DNA of 64,000 bases from Paucisalibacillus globulus (GTDB lineage Bacteria > Bacillota > Bacilli > Bacillales > Amphibacillaceae): the NCBI RefSeq assembly GCF_900184735.1, contig NZ_LT855386.1, positions 518,988 through 582,987 on the forward strand. The letters run 5' to 3'. The notes beneath the pieces were generated by a model that was not told the DNA's origin, ran no database searches, and worked only from the letters and a program-made list of their open reading frames with translations. Every line of letters begins with the position of its first letter. Positions within the stretch are counted from its first letter, which is position 1. Shown here in pieces: positions 33,072 to 42,300 of the stretch. The position numbers and the translations under genes were made by a program.

Positions 33072-33761
33072 ATGTCACCAGAATCAATACGTGAACTCTT
33101 ACAACAATTTCCTATGTTTAAAGACTTAACGAAAGATGAAATGATGCCAATTGTAGATATTGCTAAAAGTCGCTTTTTCCCACAAGGGACACATGTATTT
33201 ATGCATGGAGATCCTTTGACAAATGTTTATTTTATACAAAAAGGAAAAATTAAAATCTATCGAACAGATTTGCAAGGTAAAGAACAACTTATTAATGTGT
33301 TGAGTGATAATGAGATGTTTCCACATCAAGGATTCTTTCGAAAAGATGACTATCCAGCTCATGCAGAGGTAATGGAGGATGCAAATCTAATTTATGTTCC
33401 TATTAAATTGTTTGAAGAGTTGCTTTTCACTCACCCAGAAATTTGTGTGAAACTCTTTCGGGTATTAGGAGATAAGATAGTAGAATTACAAAATCGCTTA
33501 GAGGAAAAAATGTTACATAATACGTATGAACAGATTATTATGCTTTTATTAAGACTTGCTAAAGATGGAAAAAAACATGATGAAACATTCACTCGATTAA
33601 ACTTACAATTAACCAATCGCGAATTAGCAAATATGATAGGCTCTAGCCGTGAAACAGTAAGCAGAACACTAACACAACTTAAAAAGAAAAAGTTAGTAAG
33701 CTCTGATTATGCAAGTTATTTAGTAATAGATGTAATGGGATTGCACAAAGAAATATTTTAG
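33072..33761 (+). CDS. Crp/Fnr-family regulator without Fe-S ligands
   Basis: A 229-residue regulator. The start at ATG 33072 follows GGGAAGGA; an upstream in-frame ATG at 32997 would lie inside the regulatory box. The sensor barrel (FPQGTHVFMHGDPLTNVYFIQKGKIKIYR), dimer helix and HTH (LTNRELANMIGSSRETVSRTLTQLKKKK) are all present. Only one Cys occurs, so it cannot hold an Fnr cluster. It may sense NO through heme as Dnr-type regulators do, or another signal. The recognition helix has Arg-Glu-x3-Arg, so it should read the same TGTGA boxes as Fnr. Confidence 0.88.
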   Translation: MSPESIRELLQQFPMFKDLTKDEMMPIVDIAKSRFFPQGTHVFMHGDPLTNVYFIQKGKIKIYRTDLQGKEQLINVLSDNEMFPHQGFFRKDDYPAHAEVMEDANLIYVPIKLFEELLFTHPEICVKLFRVLGDKIVELQNRLEEKMLHNTYEQIIMLLLRLAKDGKKHDETFTRLNLQLTNRELANMIGSSRETVSRTLTQLKKKKLVSSDYASYLVIDVMGLHKEIF

Positions 33762-33768
33762 TAAGTAA

Positions 33769-33808
33769 GAGAATGTAGATGGGTTTCTCTTATCTACACT
33801 CTTTTTTC
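33769..33808 (+). terminator. Terminator of the second Crp/Fnr gene
   Basis: AGAG..GTAGAT and ATCTAC..CTCT arms around GGGTTTCTCTT, then a T run. Confidence 0.65.
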
Positions 33809-33884
33809 TCCATAAAAATAGAAATATAATAACAAATGAACAAATATGGTTATAAAATGACTTATGTAATATTGTTCAACTAAT

Positions 33885-33915
33885 AATAGCCAAGCAATCT
33901 CGTTGCTTGGCTATT
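33885..33915. terminator. Terminator of the radical SAM gene
   Basis: Perfect 13-bp arms AATAGCCAAGCAA / TTGCTTGGCTATT with loop TCTCG, immediately after the stop of the leftward radical SAM gene; it may also stop rightward transcription. Confidence 0.8.
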
Positions 33916-33917
33916 AT

Positions 33918-35054
33918 CTACACGGTCCGCTTCTGCTTTCCTTTTTGTCGCATCGCTTTCGGTATATAGACACAATATGGTTCACTTTCCATATAGTCAC
34001 CTGTTATATTATAGGCTCTAGAACGGGATCCCCCACATACATGACGGAACTCACAAACGCCACATTTCCCCTTATATTTATCTGGATTTCTTAGATTTTG
34101 AAAAATCTCTGATTCACGATATATTTTAGAAAGTGGTGTAACACGAACATTCCCTGCCTTAATCGGTAATAATCCGCTAGGAAAAACATCTCCAGTGTGG
34201 GAAATGAAAACAAAACCATTTCCATCATTTACTCCTTTAGGTGCACGACCTAAACCATCTATTTGCCCTGTTTTCCCTTGATTGATTGCATCCTCATAAA
34301 AGATATGCTCTGCACCACTCATTCCTTTTTGTTCACGCATTTTCTGTTGAATAACGACACGTCGATAATGTTGACCAGCCGTTGTTTTAATATCAAATGG
34401 TACTCGTTTAGATAGCTGATATAGCCACCTAAAAACTTTTTCATGCTCAGCAGGAGTTATCATATCCGATTCCTTTCCCCTACCAGTAGGCACAAGGAAA
34501 AAGACGCTCCATAACACACAGTTTAAGTTCTCCACCATTTCTGCCATTTCATCTAAATAATCATAATTATATCTTGAAATAACCGTATTAATTTGGAGTG
34601 GCATATCCAGCTCATGCAAGTAACTAATTGCGTTCATCGTTAAGTCGAATGAACCAGATGTACCACGAAAATGATCGTGTACTTCCGCGCAATGTCCATC
34701 GATACTAAATGCCCATCTTGCCAATCCAATATCTTTTGCCTGTTGCATGGCTTCTTTCGTAACGTTAGGTGTTGCAGATGGTGTCATCGATACCCGGACA
34801 CCTTTCTTAATTGCATATTCCGCTATATCAAATACATCCGGACGCTCCAAGGGATCCCCACCAGTAAACACTAGCATTGGATTATCCATTTCATAAATAT
34901 CATCTATTAATTTCTTACCTTCTTCAAATGTCAATTCTAGTGGATGACGGTGATGCTGTGCTTCAGCCCGGCAATGTAAACAATGTAATTGACAAGCCCT
35001 CGTTAACTCCCAAATAACAATAAATGGATTTTCATTATAGTCTCGATTAAACAA
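33918..35054 (-). CDS. Radical SAM/SPASM protein (NirJ/AhbD-like group)
   Basis: A 378-residue enzyme. The SAM-cluster motif is Cys21-x3-Cys25-x2-Cys28 (TRACQLHCLHCRAE), followed by LVFTGGDPLERPD. A C-terminal SPASM-type region has Cys at CGVCEFRHVCGGSRSRAY and EPYC, for an auxiliary Fe-S cluster. The whole layout is that of the NirJ/AhbC/AhbD radical SAM enzymes, which modify heme precursors. NirK needs no heme d1, so oxygen-independent heme synthesis (AhbD-type decarboxylation of coproheme) is an attractive role, but sequence alone cannot decide. An Fnr-type box precedes it, so expression is probably anaerobic. Confidence 0.82.
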   Translation of the reverse strand: MFNRDYNENPFIVIWELTRACQLHCLHCRAEAQHHRHPLELTFEEGKKLIDDIYEMDNPMLVFTGGDPLERPDVFDIAEYAIKKGVRVSMTPSATPNVTKEAMQQAKDIGLARWAFSIDGHCAEVHDHFRGTSGSFDLTMNAISYLHELDMPLQINTVISRYNYDYLDEMAEMVENLNCVLWSVFFLVPTGRGKESDMITPAEHEKVFRWLYQLSKRVPFDIKTTAGQHYRRVVIQQKMREQKGMSGAEHIFYEDAINQGKTGQIDGLGRAPKGVNDGNGFVFISHTGDVFPSGLLPIKAGNVRVTPLSKIYRESEIFQNLRNPDKYKGKCGVCEFRHVCGGSRSRAYNITGDYMESEPYCVYIPKAMRQKGKQKRTV

Positions 35055-35086
35055 GTTAATCCCTCCTTGTCAATAATGACAATTTC

Positions 35087-35129
35087 ACTTTAGAATGATT
35101 ACACGTCACTTGGTGTGACATTTATCACA
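35087..35129 (-). promoter_or_regulatory. Fnr-type promoter of the radical SAM gene
   Basis: Minus strand TGTGATAAATGTCACA (35129-35114, perfect half-sites) with TAAAGT at 35092-35087, again 35 nt from centre to the last base of the -10. Read rightward, the box is too far from the oxidase gene to fit a promoter in the same register. Confidence 0.78.
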
Positions 35130-35255
35130 AATAATTAGAAAAATAGTTTGTAGCGCAAGATTGTCAAAAAACGTTTAGAAAATAGCCATCAAATTTGCAC
35201 ATTTAACGGTACAATGATAAATAGACATTACGAAATAGTGATTGGAGATTTATTA

Positions 35256-36737
35256 ATGAAAAAAGTCTATGCAATAATCATATTCATTGCCATCATACTG
35301 ATTGGTGGTATTTTCCTTATACTATCTTTTGATTCAGATGATGATAAACAAGCAGATAAAAAATCTGTTGAGGATGTTTCTTCCCTTGTGGAACCTCAAC
35401 CCTTACCAATCCCTCCTATTCTTGAAGATATGAATCCGGATCCTAATCAAGCAGAATTTCATTTAACTGCCCAAAAAGGAACTAGTGAAATTTTGGATGG
35501 TGTGGAATCTACAACACTTGGTTATAATGGAAACTTTCTCGGTCCAGTTATTCGAGTTCATAAAGGGGAGAAAGTAAAAGTAAAAATGAAAAATGATTTG
35601 GATGAAGCAACTACTTTACACTGGCACGGTTTACGTGTAGATGGTAAAAATGATGGTGGTCCACATTCTGGAATTAAGCCTGGTGAAACTTGGGAACCTG
35701 AGTTCACAATTGTACAACCAGCTGCAACACTTTGGTATCACCCCCACATGATGCACATGACTGCAAAACAAGTCTATGAAGGTTTAGCTGGGTTATTTTA
35801 CATTGAGGATGAAGTATCAGAACAACTTGCGATTCCAAAAGAATATGGTATTAATGACTTTCCACTGGTTGTACAGGATAAGAGACTAGATTCTAACGGT
35901 AATATGCAATATGATCCTGGAATGACTGATATTATGATGGGACTTTATGGGAATGCCTTTCTTGTGAATGGTGCTATTTCACCTTATTTAGAAGTACCAA
36001 AGGGAATGGTTCGCCTTCGACTATTAAATGGTTCAAACGGTAGAACCTATCATTTTGAATTAAGCAACAGTCAACCCTTCTATCAAATAGCTAGTGATGG
36101 TGGATTTCTGGAAGAGCCAGTTGAGATGACATCTATACGCATGAGTCCAGCAGAACGTGCAGAAATTCTAGTTGATTTTTCTAAATTAGAAACTGGCGAT
36201 ATCATCAAACTAATTGATACCGGTTCTGATTTAGCTAAGACTGTTACCGATGCTCATGAAATAGAATTAATGGAATTTGTTGTGACAGATAAAACATCAG
36301 AGGTATTTGACATTCCTGAAAAATTAACAGACATCGAATCTATTGATCCAGATAGTGCCGTCGTAACAAGAGATATGGTAATGGCTGGGGTAGGTGCAAC
36401 ATTAACCATTAATGAGAAGTCAATGGACATGTCACGAATTGATGAAGAAGTAAAATGGAATGATACAGAGATTTGGGAGGTTACGAATCAACGTACTGGG
36501 CTAAATGGAGGCATGCCACATCCCTTCCATCTGCATGGTGTACAATTCCAAGTACTAGACCGAGACGGTAACCCACCTCCAGCAAATGAATCCGGCTGGA
36601 AAGATACCATCCTAGTACACCCAGGAGAAACCATACGAATCATAACAAAATTCACCCACAAAGGAATCTTCATGTACCACTGCCACATCCTCGAACACGA
36701 AGACGCCGGCATGATGGGACAATACGAAGTGAAATAG
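35256..36737 (+). CDS. Membrane-anchored multicopper oxidase
   Basis: A 493-residue three-domain multicopper oxidase. The start is ATG 35256 after TTGGAGA. Residues 5-25 are a membrane anchor without a lipobox Cys, then an acidic linker. All four copper motifs are present: TLHWHGLRVDG, WYHPHMMHMTAKQVYEGLAG, HPFHLHGVQF and HCHILEHEDAGMMGQY, giving type 1, 2 and 3 sites. The group includes CueO/laccase-like enzymes for Cu(I) or metal oxidation. It diverges from the radical SAM gene next to a copper-rich respiratory island, so copper tolerance is likely; nitrite or phenol oxidation cannot be excluded. Confidence 0.9.
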   Translation: MKKVYAIIIFIAIILIGGIFLILSFDSDDDKQADKKSVEDVSSLVEPQPLPIPPILEDMNPDPNQAEFHLTAQKGTSEILDGVESTTLGYNGNFLGPVIRVHKGEKVKVKMKNDLDEATTLHWHGLRVDGKNDGGPHSGIKPGETWEPEFTIVQPAATLWYHPHMMHMTAKQVYEGLAGLFYIEDEVSEQLAIPKEYGINDFPLVVQDKRLDSNGNMQYDPGMTDIMMGLYGNAFLVNGAISPYLEVPKGMVRLRLLNGSNGRTYHFELSNSQPFYQIASDGGFLEEPVEMTSIRMSPAERAEILVDFSKLETGDIIKLIDTGSDLAKTVTDAHEIELMEFVVTDKTSEVFDIPEKLTDIESIDPDSAVVTRDMVMAGVGATLTINEKSMDMSRIDEEVKWNDTEIWEVTNQRTGLNGGMPHPFHLHGVQFQVLDRDGNPPPANESGWKDTILVHPGETIRIITKFTHKGIFMYHCHILEHEDAGMMGQYEVK

Positions 36738-36771
36738 GGGGTGCCTGTCACTCCCCGAAGTTTGTCGAAAA
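36736..36771 (+). repeat. Dispersed 3'-UTR element, copy 3
   Basis: Directly after the oxidase stop: GGGGGTGCCTGTCACTCCCC then GAAGTTTGTCGAAAA. Matches the elements at 21952 and 26297. Confidence 0.65.
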
Positions 36772-36786
36772 GTAGTAAAGTATAAC

Positions 36787-36818
36787 AAAAAGTCGCAGAA
36801 ATAAATCTGCGACTTTTT
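36787..36818. terminator. Bidirectional terminator between the oxidase and SDR genes
   Basis: Perfect 13-bp arms AAAAAGTCGCAGA / TCTGCGACTTTTT with loop AATAAA; the A and T runs allow termination on both strands. Confidence 0.85.
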
Positions 36819-36821
36819 GTA

Positions 36822-37649
36822 TTAATTCTTTAACTTTCTCACCACCGTTCTCTCAATAACACCCCATGGAATTATCTTTTTAATGAACCATAATGACCTA
36901 GTTCCTTTACCAACTCGATAACGTAACTTCGGATTTTTCTTTTCACAGATCTTCCGTACTAGATTAGCTACTTCTAATGGATCTCCTGCTGTCTCAGAAG
37001 CACGCTTCGCAAAGTTATAAGCATTCCGCTTCAAGGTTTCATCCTCACGTATTACTTTTCCAATTTCCAGCCCTTTTTCCCATATGCCTGTTTTGAAAGA
37101 ACCCGGTTCTACTAGCGAGACGTAAATATTCTCAGTGAGTAATTCCAGTCTTAAACTCTCACTCAATCCCTCAATTGCAAACTTAGAAGAACAATATGGC
37201 CCCATACCAGGAAATCCAAAATACCCACTAACACTACTTATATTAATAATATGTCCACGATTGGAAAGTTTGATCAACGGTAATAAAATTTTAGTCGTTT
37301 GGATGACACCAAGTACATTTGTATCATATTGCCTCTCCCAATCTTCCATCGTTAAATCTTGAATAAAGCCTCCTTGTGAGTATCCTGCATTATTAATTAA
37401 CACATCCAAATGACCGAATTTAGACTCTATCCAATTAGCTACTTCCTTAATCTGCTTCTCCTTTGTAACATCCATCTCAGCAATTATTAATTTATCTTCC
37501 ATTTTTAACTTCTTTACCATACTCAGTAATTCATCTTCATTAGCCGTATTTCTCACGGCTGCAATCACTACAAATCCAGCTTTAACTAACTCCACCGAAA
37601 TAAGTTTTCCAAATCCTCCATTTGCACCAGTTACTAGAGCAACCCTCAT
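36822..37649 (-). CDS. Short-chain dehydrogenase/reductase
   Basis: A 275-residue SDR. The cofactor motif is TGANGGFGKLI near the N-terminus; NNAG appears as VLINNAGYSQGGF, the catalytic Ser as NISSVSGYFG and the Tyr-x3-Lys as YCSSK. The substrate is unknown. AGGAGAAGG precedes the ATG. The gene lies 50 nt after the MFS gene on the same strand and may be co-transcribed with it. Confidence 0.88.
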   Translation of the reverse strand: MRVALVTGANGGFGKLISVELVKAGFVVIAAVRNTANEDELLSMVKKLKMEDKLIIAEMDVTKEKQIKEVANWIESKFGHLDVLINNAGYSQGGFIQDLTMEDWERQYDTNVLGVIQTTKILLPLIKLSNRGHIINISSVSGYFGFPGMGPYCSSKFAIEGLSESLRLELLTENIYVSLVEPGSFKTGIWEKGLEIGKVIREDETLKRNAYNFAKRASETAGDPLEVANLVRKICEKKNPKLRYRVGKGTRSLWFIKKIIPWGVIERTVVRKLKN

Positions 37650-37699
37650 AACCTTCTCCTCTACTAAGTGTTTTATATCTCTAATCTTATAGTTCTATC

Positions 37700-38926
37700 T
37701 TACTCTTTGGGCTCTGGTAATAAAACATTCATTATTGCTGCCCCTATTAAAATAACTACTGAAACATAAAGTGCTATATCATAACTATTATATAGTGTAT
37801 AAACCATCCCAGGAACATAAGCTCCTAATGCAGACCCTACTTGATGAGCAAGAGATAGACACCCAACAATAAATCCGATTGAGTAGGCCTTAAAATACTG
37901 GGTTGCTAAAAGTTGCGTGGGTGCAACCGTTGCAAAATCTACTAAGCCAAAAATAATAGCAAATATAATCAATAAAGTAGAATTCTGCGAATACAGTAAT
38001 AACGCCATTGATAATGCCCTAGTTCCATAAAGTAACACTAATAATTTTCTACTACTCCAATGATCAACGATGATCCCCGACAACAAGATTCCAATGATAT
38101 TGAAGGCAGCTAGAATGCTAACAGCAGTACTAGTAATAGCAGTTGAATGACCATGATGGCTTGAATACGGTATAAGATGAGTATCCATTAAACCAGTAGT
38201 CGTAAAGCCACAGATTAAAAATGGCAACATTAAAAACCAGAACTTTCTCATTCGAAATACTACCCAAATCGATTTGTGATTGTTTTCTTTCTGGCTAACA
38301 CTACCTAATTCAAGCTCAGTAGCACTTCCTCCAATAGGAAATAACCCTTTATCTTTTGGATGATTCCGTATTGTGAGTAGTACAATTGGAAAAACAATAA
38401 CCATTAAGAATAACCCTAGAGAAAGAATAGCTACTCTCCAGTCAAAATAATGTATTAACAAAAGTGATCCAGGTACTATAAGCATCTGTCCAAAGCCAAA
38501 TCCAGCCTCTAGTATTCCAAGCGCCATTCCACGCTTCTTATTAAACCAGTTAACCACTAGTACCGTTCCGACTACATTAGATGCCCCACCAACACCGATT
38601 GAAACAATGGAGTAAAGAATAAACAATTGCCAAACATCTGTTACAAATGATATGAAAAAGAAACACGTCCCAACAAGAAATGTGCTTACAGAAAGTATTA
38701 ATCTAGCACCAAACTTATCTACTAATCTTCCAATAATAGGTTGTGTAATTCCGTAAATTATAAAGCTAACGGTTGAAATAAGAGAAGTTATCCCCCGGTC
38801 TATTGAAAGATCCCTTTCCCAAGGTTCCATAAAAGCTCCAAATGCTAACCTGCCTCCTTGTACTGCTAAAAAGGCTAGAAAAATAACAGATACAATGACC
38901 CAAGCATAATGATTTTTTCCTTTCAT
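37700..38926 (-). CDS. MFS transporter (oxalate/formate antiporter-like)
   Basis: A 408-residue protein with 12 hydrophobic helices. Motif A appears as [13 protein letters not shown] between helices 2 and 3, and a long loop of about 35 residues (near position 200) splits the halves. The opening [28 protein letters not shown] resembles the monocarboxylate/OFA group. The substrate cannot be told. AGAGGG precedes the ATG. SDR is encoded downstream. Confidence 0.83.
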   Translation of the reverse strand: MKGKNHYAWVIVSVIFLAFLAVQGGRLAFGAFMEPWERDLSIDRGITSLISTVSFIIYGITQPIIGRLVDKFGARLILSVSTFLVGTCFFFISFVTDVWQLFILYSIVSIGVGGASNVVGTVLVVNWFNKKRGMALGILEAGFGFGQMLIVPGSLLLIHYFDWRVAILSLGLFLMVIVFPIVLLTIRNHPKDKGLFPIGGSATELELGSVSQKENNHKSIWVVFRMRKFWFLMLPFLICGFTTTGLMDTHLIPYSSHHGHSTAITSTAVSILAAFNIIGILLSGIIVDHWSSRKLLVLLYGTRALSMALLLYSQNSTLLIIFAIIFGLVDFATVAPTQLLATQYFKAYSIGFIVGCLSLAHQVGSALGAYVPGMVYTLYNSYDIALYVSVVILIGAAIMNVLLPEPKE

Positions 38927-39113
38927 ATGCAGCCCTCTCTTTCCCCTCCACCAAAAAACAAATAGTTAATACTATTTAAATGAATTTTCATGAAAATTTC
39001 AATTAAATTCTGTTATCATCTGAAATTCTATTCAATTCCAACTTGACCAAGTTTTCTGAAAGTGGTAATTTTTAGTTATCTCTAAAAAAGTTACACAACA
39101 AGGATGATGATTA

Positions 39114-39977
39114 ATGAGAATAGTCTTTTCAATAGCTGGGCTGATTACTTTTATATTTTTGTTAGCTGCAGTTCCTTTATCTATAAATATTATAGATGAT
39201 AATTTGACTCTATCTTTCAAGACAATGGCTGAACTGATCAAGAATTATGCAACAGGACTACTAAATGGTGATTCCTTTACTTATCAAGAAGGAAAGAACC
39301 GTACATATAATCTCATCCATGATATAGCTTCTTATTTATTTACTTCCTTAAGGTACCTATTATTGGCAGGCTTTCTATCCGTTATAATTGGGTTGCTTAT
39401 TTCCGCTTGGTACAGTAAGTCAAAGAAAGAATGGATGAAGGATACTATTGGTTTCTTGGGGACTATTCCTGATTTTATTTTAGTAATTTTTTTACAGCTT
39501 GGAGTAGTATCTATCTATCAATCTACTGGATTTAGATTGGCAAGAGTAGCATCACGATCTGCCGATGAAAATGCGTATTTACTCCCATTAATAACGTTGA
39601 CTCTTATTCCAGCAATCTACCTTATACGAACATTATCTGAACGCACATATGATGTTCTCTCTGAGGACTATATTTTAACAGCTAAAGCAAAAGGATTGAA
39701 AAAAAGAGTCATCTATATTAATCACGTTATTCGCAATGTACTCCCATTTTTAAAGGCCGACTTACATAAGGTATTAGCAATTATGATGAGTAATCTATTT
39801 ATTGTAGAATATTTGTTTAATATCAGAGGAATAACAGCTATGTTATTTGGTGGAACGATGTACCAATACAACCTTATTGTGAATACATTATTTGCTTTGG
39901 TTTTCCTTTATTTAATAGTATATTGGTCTATTCGTTTGCTTATCTTGCTTCTGGAGAGGGTGTTTGCCCATGACTAA
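39114..39977 (+). CDS. Opp/Dpp-type ABC permease, first subunit
   Basis: A 287-residue permease with about six helices and the inner-membrane loop EDYILTAKAKGLKKRVIYINHVIRNVLPF, the ATPase-contact (EAA) motif of the DppB/OppB group. It is shorter than usual DppB. The start of the partner overlaps its stop by 14 nt. No solute-binding protein or ATPase is encoded nearby, so the pair must borrow ATPases from elsewhere or be a remnant. Confidence 0.85.
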   Translation: MRIVFSIAGLITFIFLLAAVPLSINIIDDNLTLSFKTMAELIKNYATGLLNGDSFTYQEGKNRTYNLIHDIASYLFTSLRYLLLAGFLSVIIGLLISAWYSKSKKEWMKDTIGFLGTIPDFILVIFLQLGVVSIYQSTGFRLARVASRSADENAYLLPLITLTLIPAIYLIRTLSERTYDVLSEDYILTAKAKGLKKRVIYINHVIRNVLPFLKADLHKVLAIMMSNLFIVEYLFNIRGITAMLFGGTMYQYNLIVNTLFALVFLYLIVYWSIRLLILLLERVFAHD

Positions 39978-40887
39978 TTGGCGATTGTGGTTAGGAATCA
40001 TATCAACTAGTTTAATACTTTTCATAGCGGTATTTGGTCCTTTGCTAGCACCATATGAAAAGGATTATGTAGAACCAACCGGATATTATTATAATGGTCC
40101 TGATGATTTTGGAGTACACTCATCTCCCTATCCACCCTCAAAAGAACATCTATTAGGGACTGACGAATGGGGATACGATATTTTAACACTTCTTCTGTAC
40201 GGTGCAAAATACACCGTATTTGTCGGAATTGGGGTTGCCTTTTTTAGGATTGCTATTGGGGGTTCGCTAGGAATTTGGTTTGGATTATCAGGGAAAGAGA
40301 AAAAGAAAACAGGAACCATCTTTGGATTACTTGGCAGTATACCAGCATTCCTCATTATCTATTTTCTGTTAATCCGAATTACCATTAACTCACCACTTTC
40401 TATATTAGAGCTAATCCTAGTACAATCATTATTAATGGTAGTTGTTGGTTTTCCTGGGGTGTATTCAGCAATTTATAGTAAAACAATTGAACTAAATAAA
40501 GAGTTATATATTACAGCTACAAAAGCTCTCGGATCAAGCAAACTAAGAATTTTAGGGAAACATATCTTTCCCCATTTAAAAGGTACCTTACTGGCTATGT
40601 TTGTGAAGGAGATAATATTAGTTCTTACTCTAATAGGACAACTAGGTATTTTCAATCTATTCTTAGGAGGGAGTATCTTAAGACTTGGTGGGCCACCTGT
40701 CTACATATCTATTAGTAGGGATTGGGCAGGTCTTATCGGACAATGGCGGTCCTTCATCTATGATTACCAGTGGATTCTTTATTTCCCACTCTTAGCATTT
40801 GTCCTATTATTATTTTCATTTTACATGCTATCAAGAGGAATCGAACTAAGACAAAAAGCCACCATGCAAAAATATCCACATATATAA
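39964..40887 (+). CDS. Opp/Dpp-type ABC permease, second subunit
   Basis: A 307-residue DppC/OppC-like permease: N-terminal helix, the typical HLLGTDEWGYDILTLLLYGAKYTVFVG after a short outer loop, and the EAA loop KELYITATKALGSSKLRILGKHIFPHL. It probably forms a heterodimer with the first subunit. GGAGAGGG lies at the start. The substrate, peptide, nickel or other, is unknown. Confidence 0.87.
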   Translation: MPMTNWRLWLGIISTSLILFIAVFGPLLAPYEKDYVEPTGYYYNGPDDFGVHSSPYPPSKEHLLGTDEWGYDILTLLLYGAKYTVFVGIGVAFFRIAIGGSLGIWFGLSGKEKKKTGTIFGLLGSIPAFLIIYFLLIRITINSPLSILELILVQSLLMVVVGFPGVYSAIYSKTIELNKELYITATKALGSSKLRILGKHIFPHLKGTLLAMFVKEIILVLTLIGQLGIFNLFLGGSILRLGGPPVYISISRDWAGLIGQWRSFIYDYQWILYFPLLAFVLLLFSFYMLSRGIELRQKATMQKYPHI

Positions 40888-40888
40888 A

Positions 40889-40917
40889 AAAAACAGCCCC
40901 TTAGGCTGTTTTTTTTC
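40889..40917 (+). terminator. Terminator of the permease pair
   Basis: AAACAGCC-CCTTA-GGCTGTTT followed by a T run, directly after the second permease stop. Confidence 0.85.
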
Positions 40918-41021
40918 ATACTTTTATATAATGGAATTCATTTAAAAAATACGAAAGGGATCGGGAGTATAAGCTAATCATGTAAACTTCTCGAAGGTGA
41001 CCCATGAAATTTAGTTGAATA

Positions 41022-42176
41022 TCATAACCATTTAACATTTTTGAGGCCAATTTTTAAGTCATCAATATCCTTATCAGATACATTGATATTCCCATATCGC
41101 ACTTTCTGATATACCTCCACATTGACCTGTAATCCAATACGATGAAACCACTCATTTAGCGTCTCTGATTGCTTCCTGCCCATTTTATTTTTAACCGCCT
41201 TTCGCTCAAATTCATGTATCATTATTCTTACAGGATGCTTCTTTCCTATACGCAAACGTTTAATGGCTCTCATGAACTTTTGATAGGAACCATACTCTCC
41301 TGTTTCCCACTCACTGTTTACTGACTTTCCACCAATTCCCTCCTGAGAAGAAGCATCCCTTTTAAGTAATTTTAGTACCACCAAGAGACCAAAGATTGCA
41401 ATAATTACACCAATCGCAATATAGATGCCAACAATAGACCCAATATATTCCATAGCTGGTGTCTCAACTAATGCAGGTTTTTCTGGCAACCCCTCTAGTC
41501 CCTCTAAGAGGTTTTCAGCGGTGGATGGTTCCAAAAGACTAAATAGATTAAGAACTCTTCCTATAATAGAGAAAAGAATGTATATAAAATTATCAAACAC
41601 CCTTTCAATATAGGACTGAGTACTAATTATGAAGGCCAGGAAAGCACCAATTAATAAAAAACAAATAAAGTAGAATCCACTCTGGTAGATTGGCAATTTC
41701 CGCCTACCGGAGACAGCTACATGACTAACCGCAAAACCAAACACGATAACGAACAATTGAAGAAATAAGTATCCAATTGCTAATACATCACTTGTAATGG
41801 TATACACTATAATGGATATCATAGCAGTCAATAATATGTAACTTGCTTCTCGGCCAATAAGGAAAAGCTGCCTAATGCGAAGGTATCTCCAAATAATTAG
41901 CAAAGATACTGGCAGACAAAGTAACAAAGGAAATTTGAGTAGGGAGTAGAATGTGATCAGTAATAATGGGACTATAAGATAATATGATTTGTAGTCAACT
42001 CTATTTTTCTCCAACAAGATGAATGCAATACAAAGGGGGATTATCACAGCAAAAATACTCCACTTTGGAATCCACATATAGTAAAAGTGGATTGGAAGTA
42101 ATAGCCCAATTGAAAGAATAATCATTTCTGCAATAAAATGATATTGATCAGATATAAAATGACGTCTTTTACTCAT
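41022..42176 (-). CDS. Multi-spanning membrane protein with DUF4129-like C-terminus
   Basis: A 384-residue protein: about six helices in residues 15-205, an outer loop of about 55 residues, one more helix (residues 245-270) and a soluble C-terminal domain of about 110 residues. That last domain (FMRAIKRLRIGKKHPVRIMIHEFERKA to ETLNEWFHRIGL) resembles DUF4129, normally found beside transglutaminase, DUF58 and MoxR genes. None of those is here. Function is unknown. Confidence 0.65.
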   Translation of the reverse strand: MSKRRHFISDQYHFIAEMIILSIGLLLPIHFYYMWIPKWSIFAVIIPLCIAFILLEKNRVDYKSYYLIVPLLLITFYSLLKFPLLLCLPVSLLIIWRYLRIRQLFLIGREASYILLTAMISIIVYTITSDVLAIGYLFLQLFVIVFGFAVSHVAVSGRRKLPIYQSGFYFICFLLIGAFLAFIISTQSYIERVFDNFIYILFSIIGRVLNLFSLLEPSTAENLLEGLEGLPEKPALVETPAMEYIGSIVGIYIAIGVIIAIFGLLVVLKLLKRDASSQEGIGGKSVNSEWETGEYGSYQKFMRAIKRLRIGKKHPVRIMIHEFERKAVKNKMGRKQSETLNEWFHRIGLQVNVEVYQKVRYGNINVSDKDIDDLKIGLKNVKWL

Positions 42177-42300
42177 GGAATCACAACCTAGGGAAAAGTT
42201 ATTTTAAGTAATTACCCTATTATACCAAATCTTCAAACAATTAATATAGTAAAGATAGCTTCTTCAAAAATATTCTTGGAGAAGCTATCTTTATTTACCT

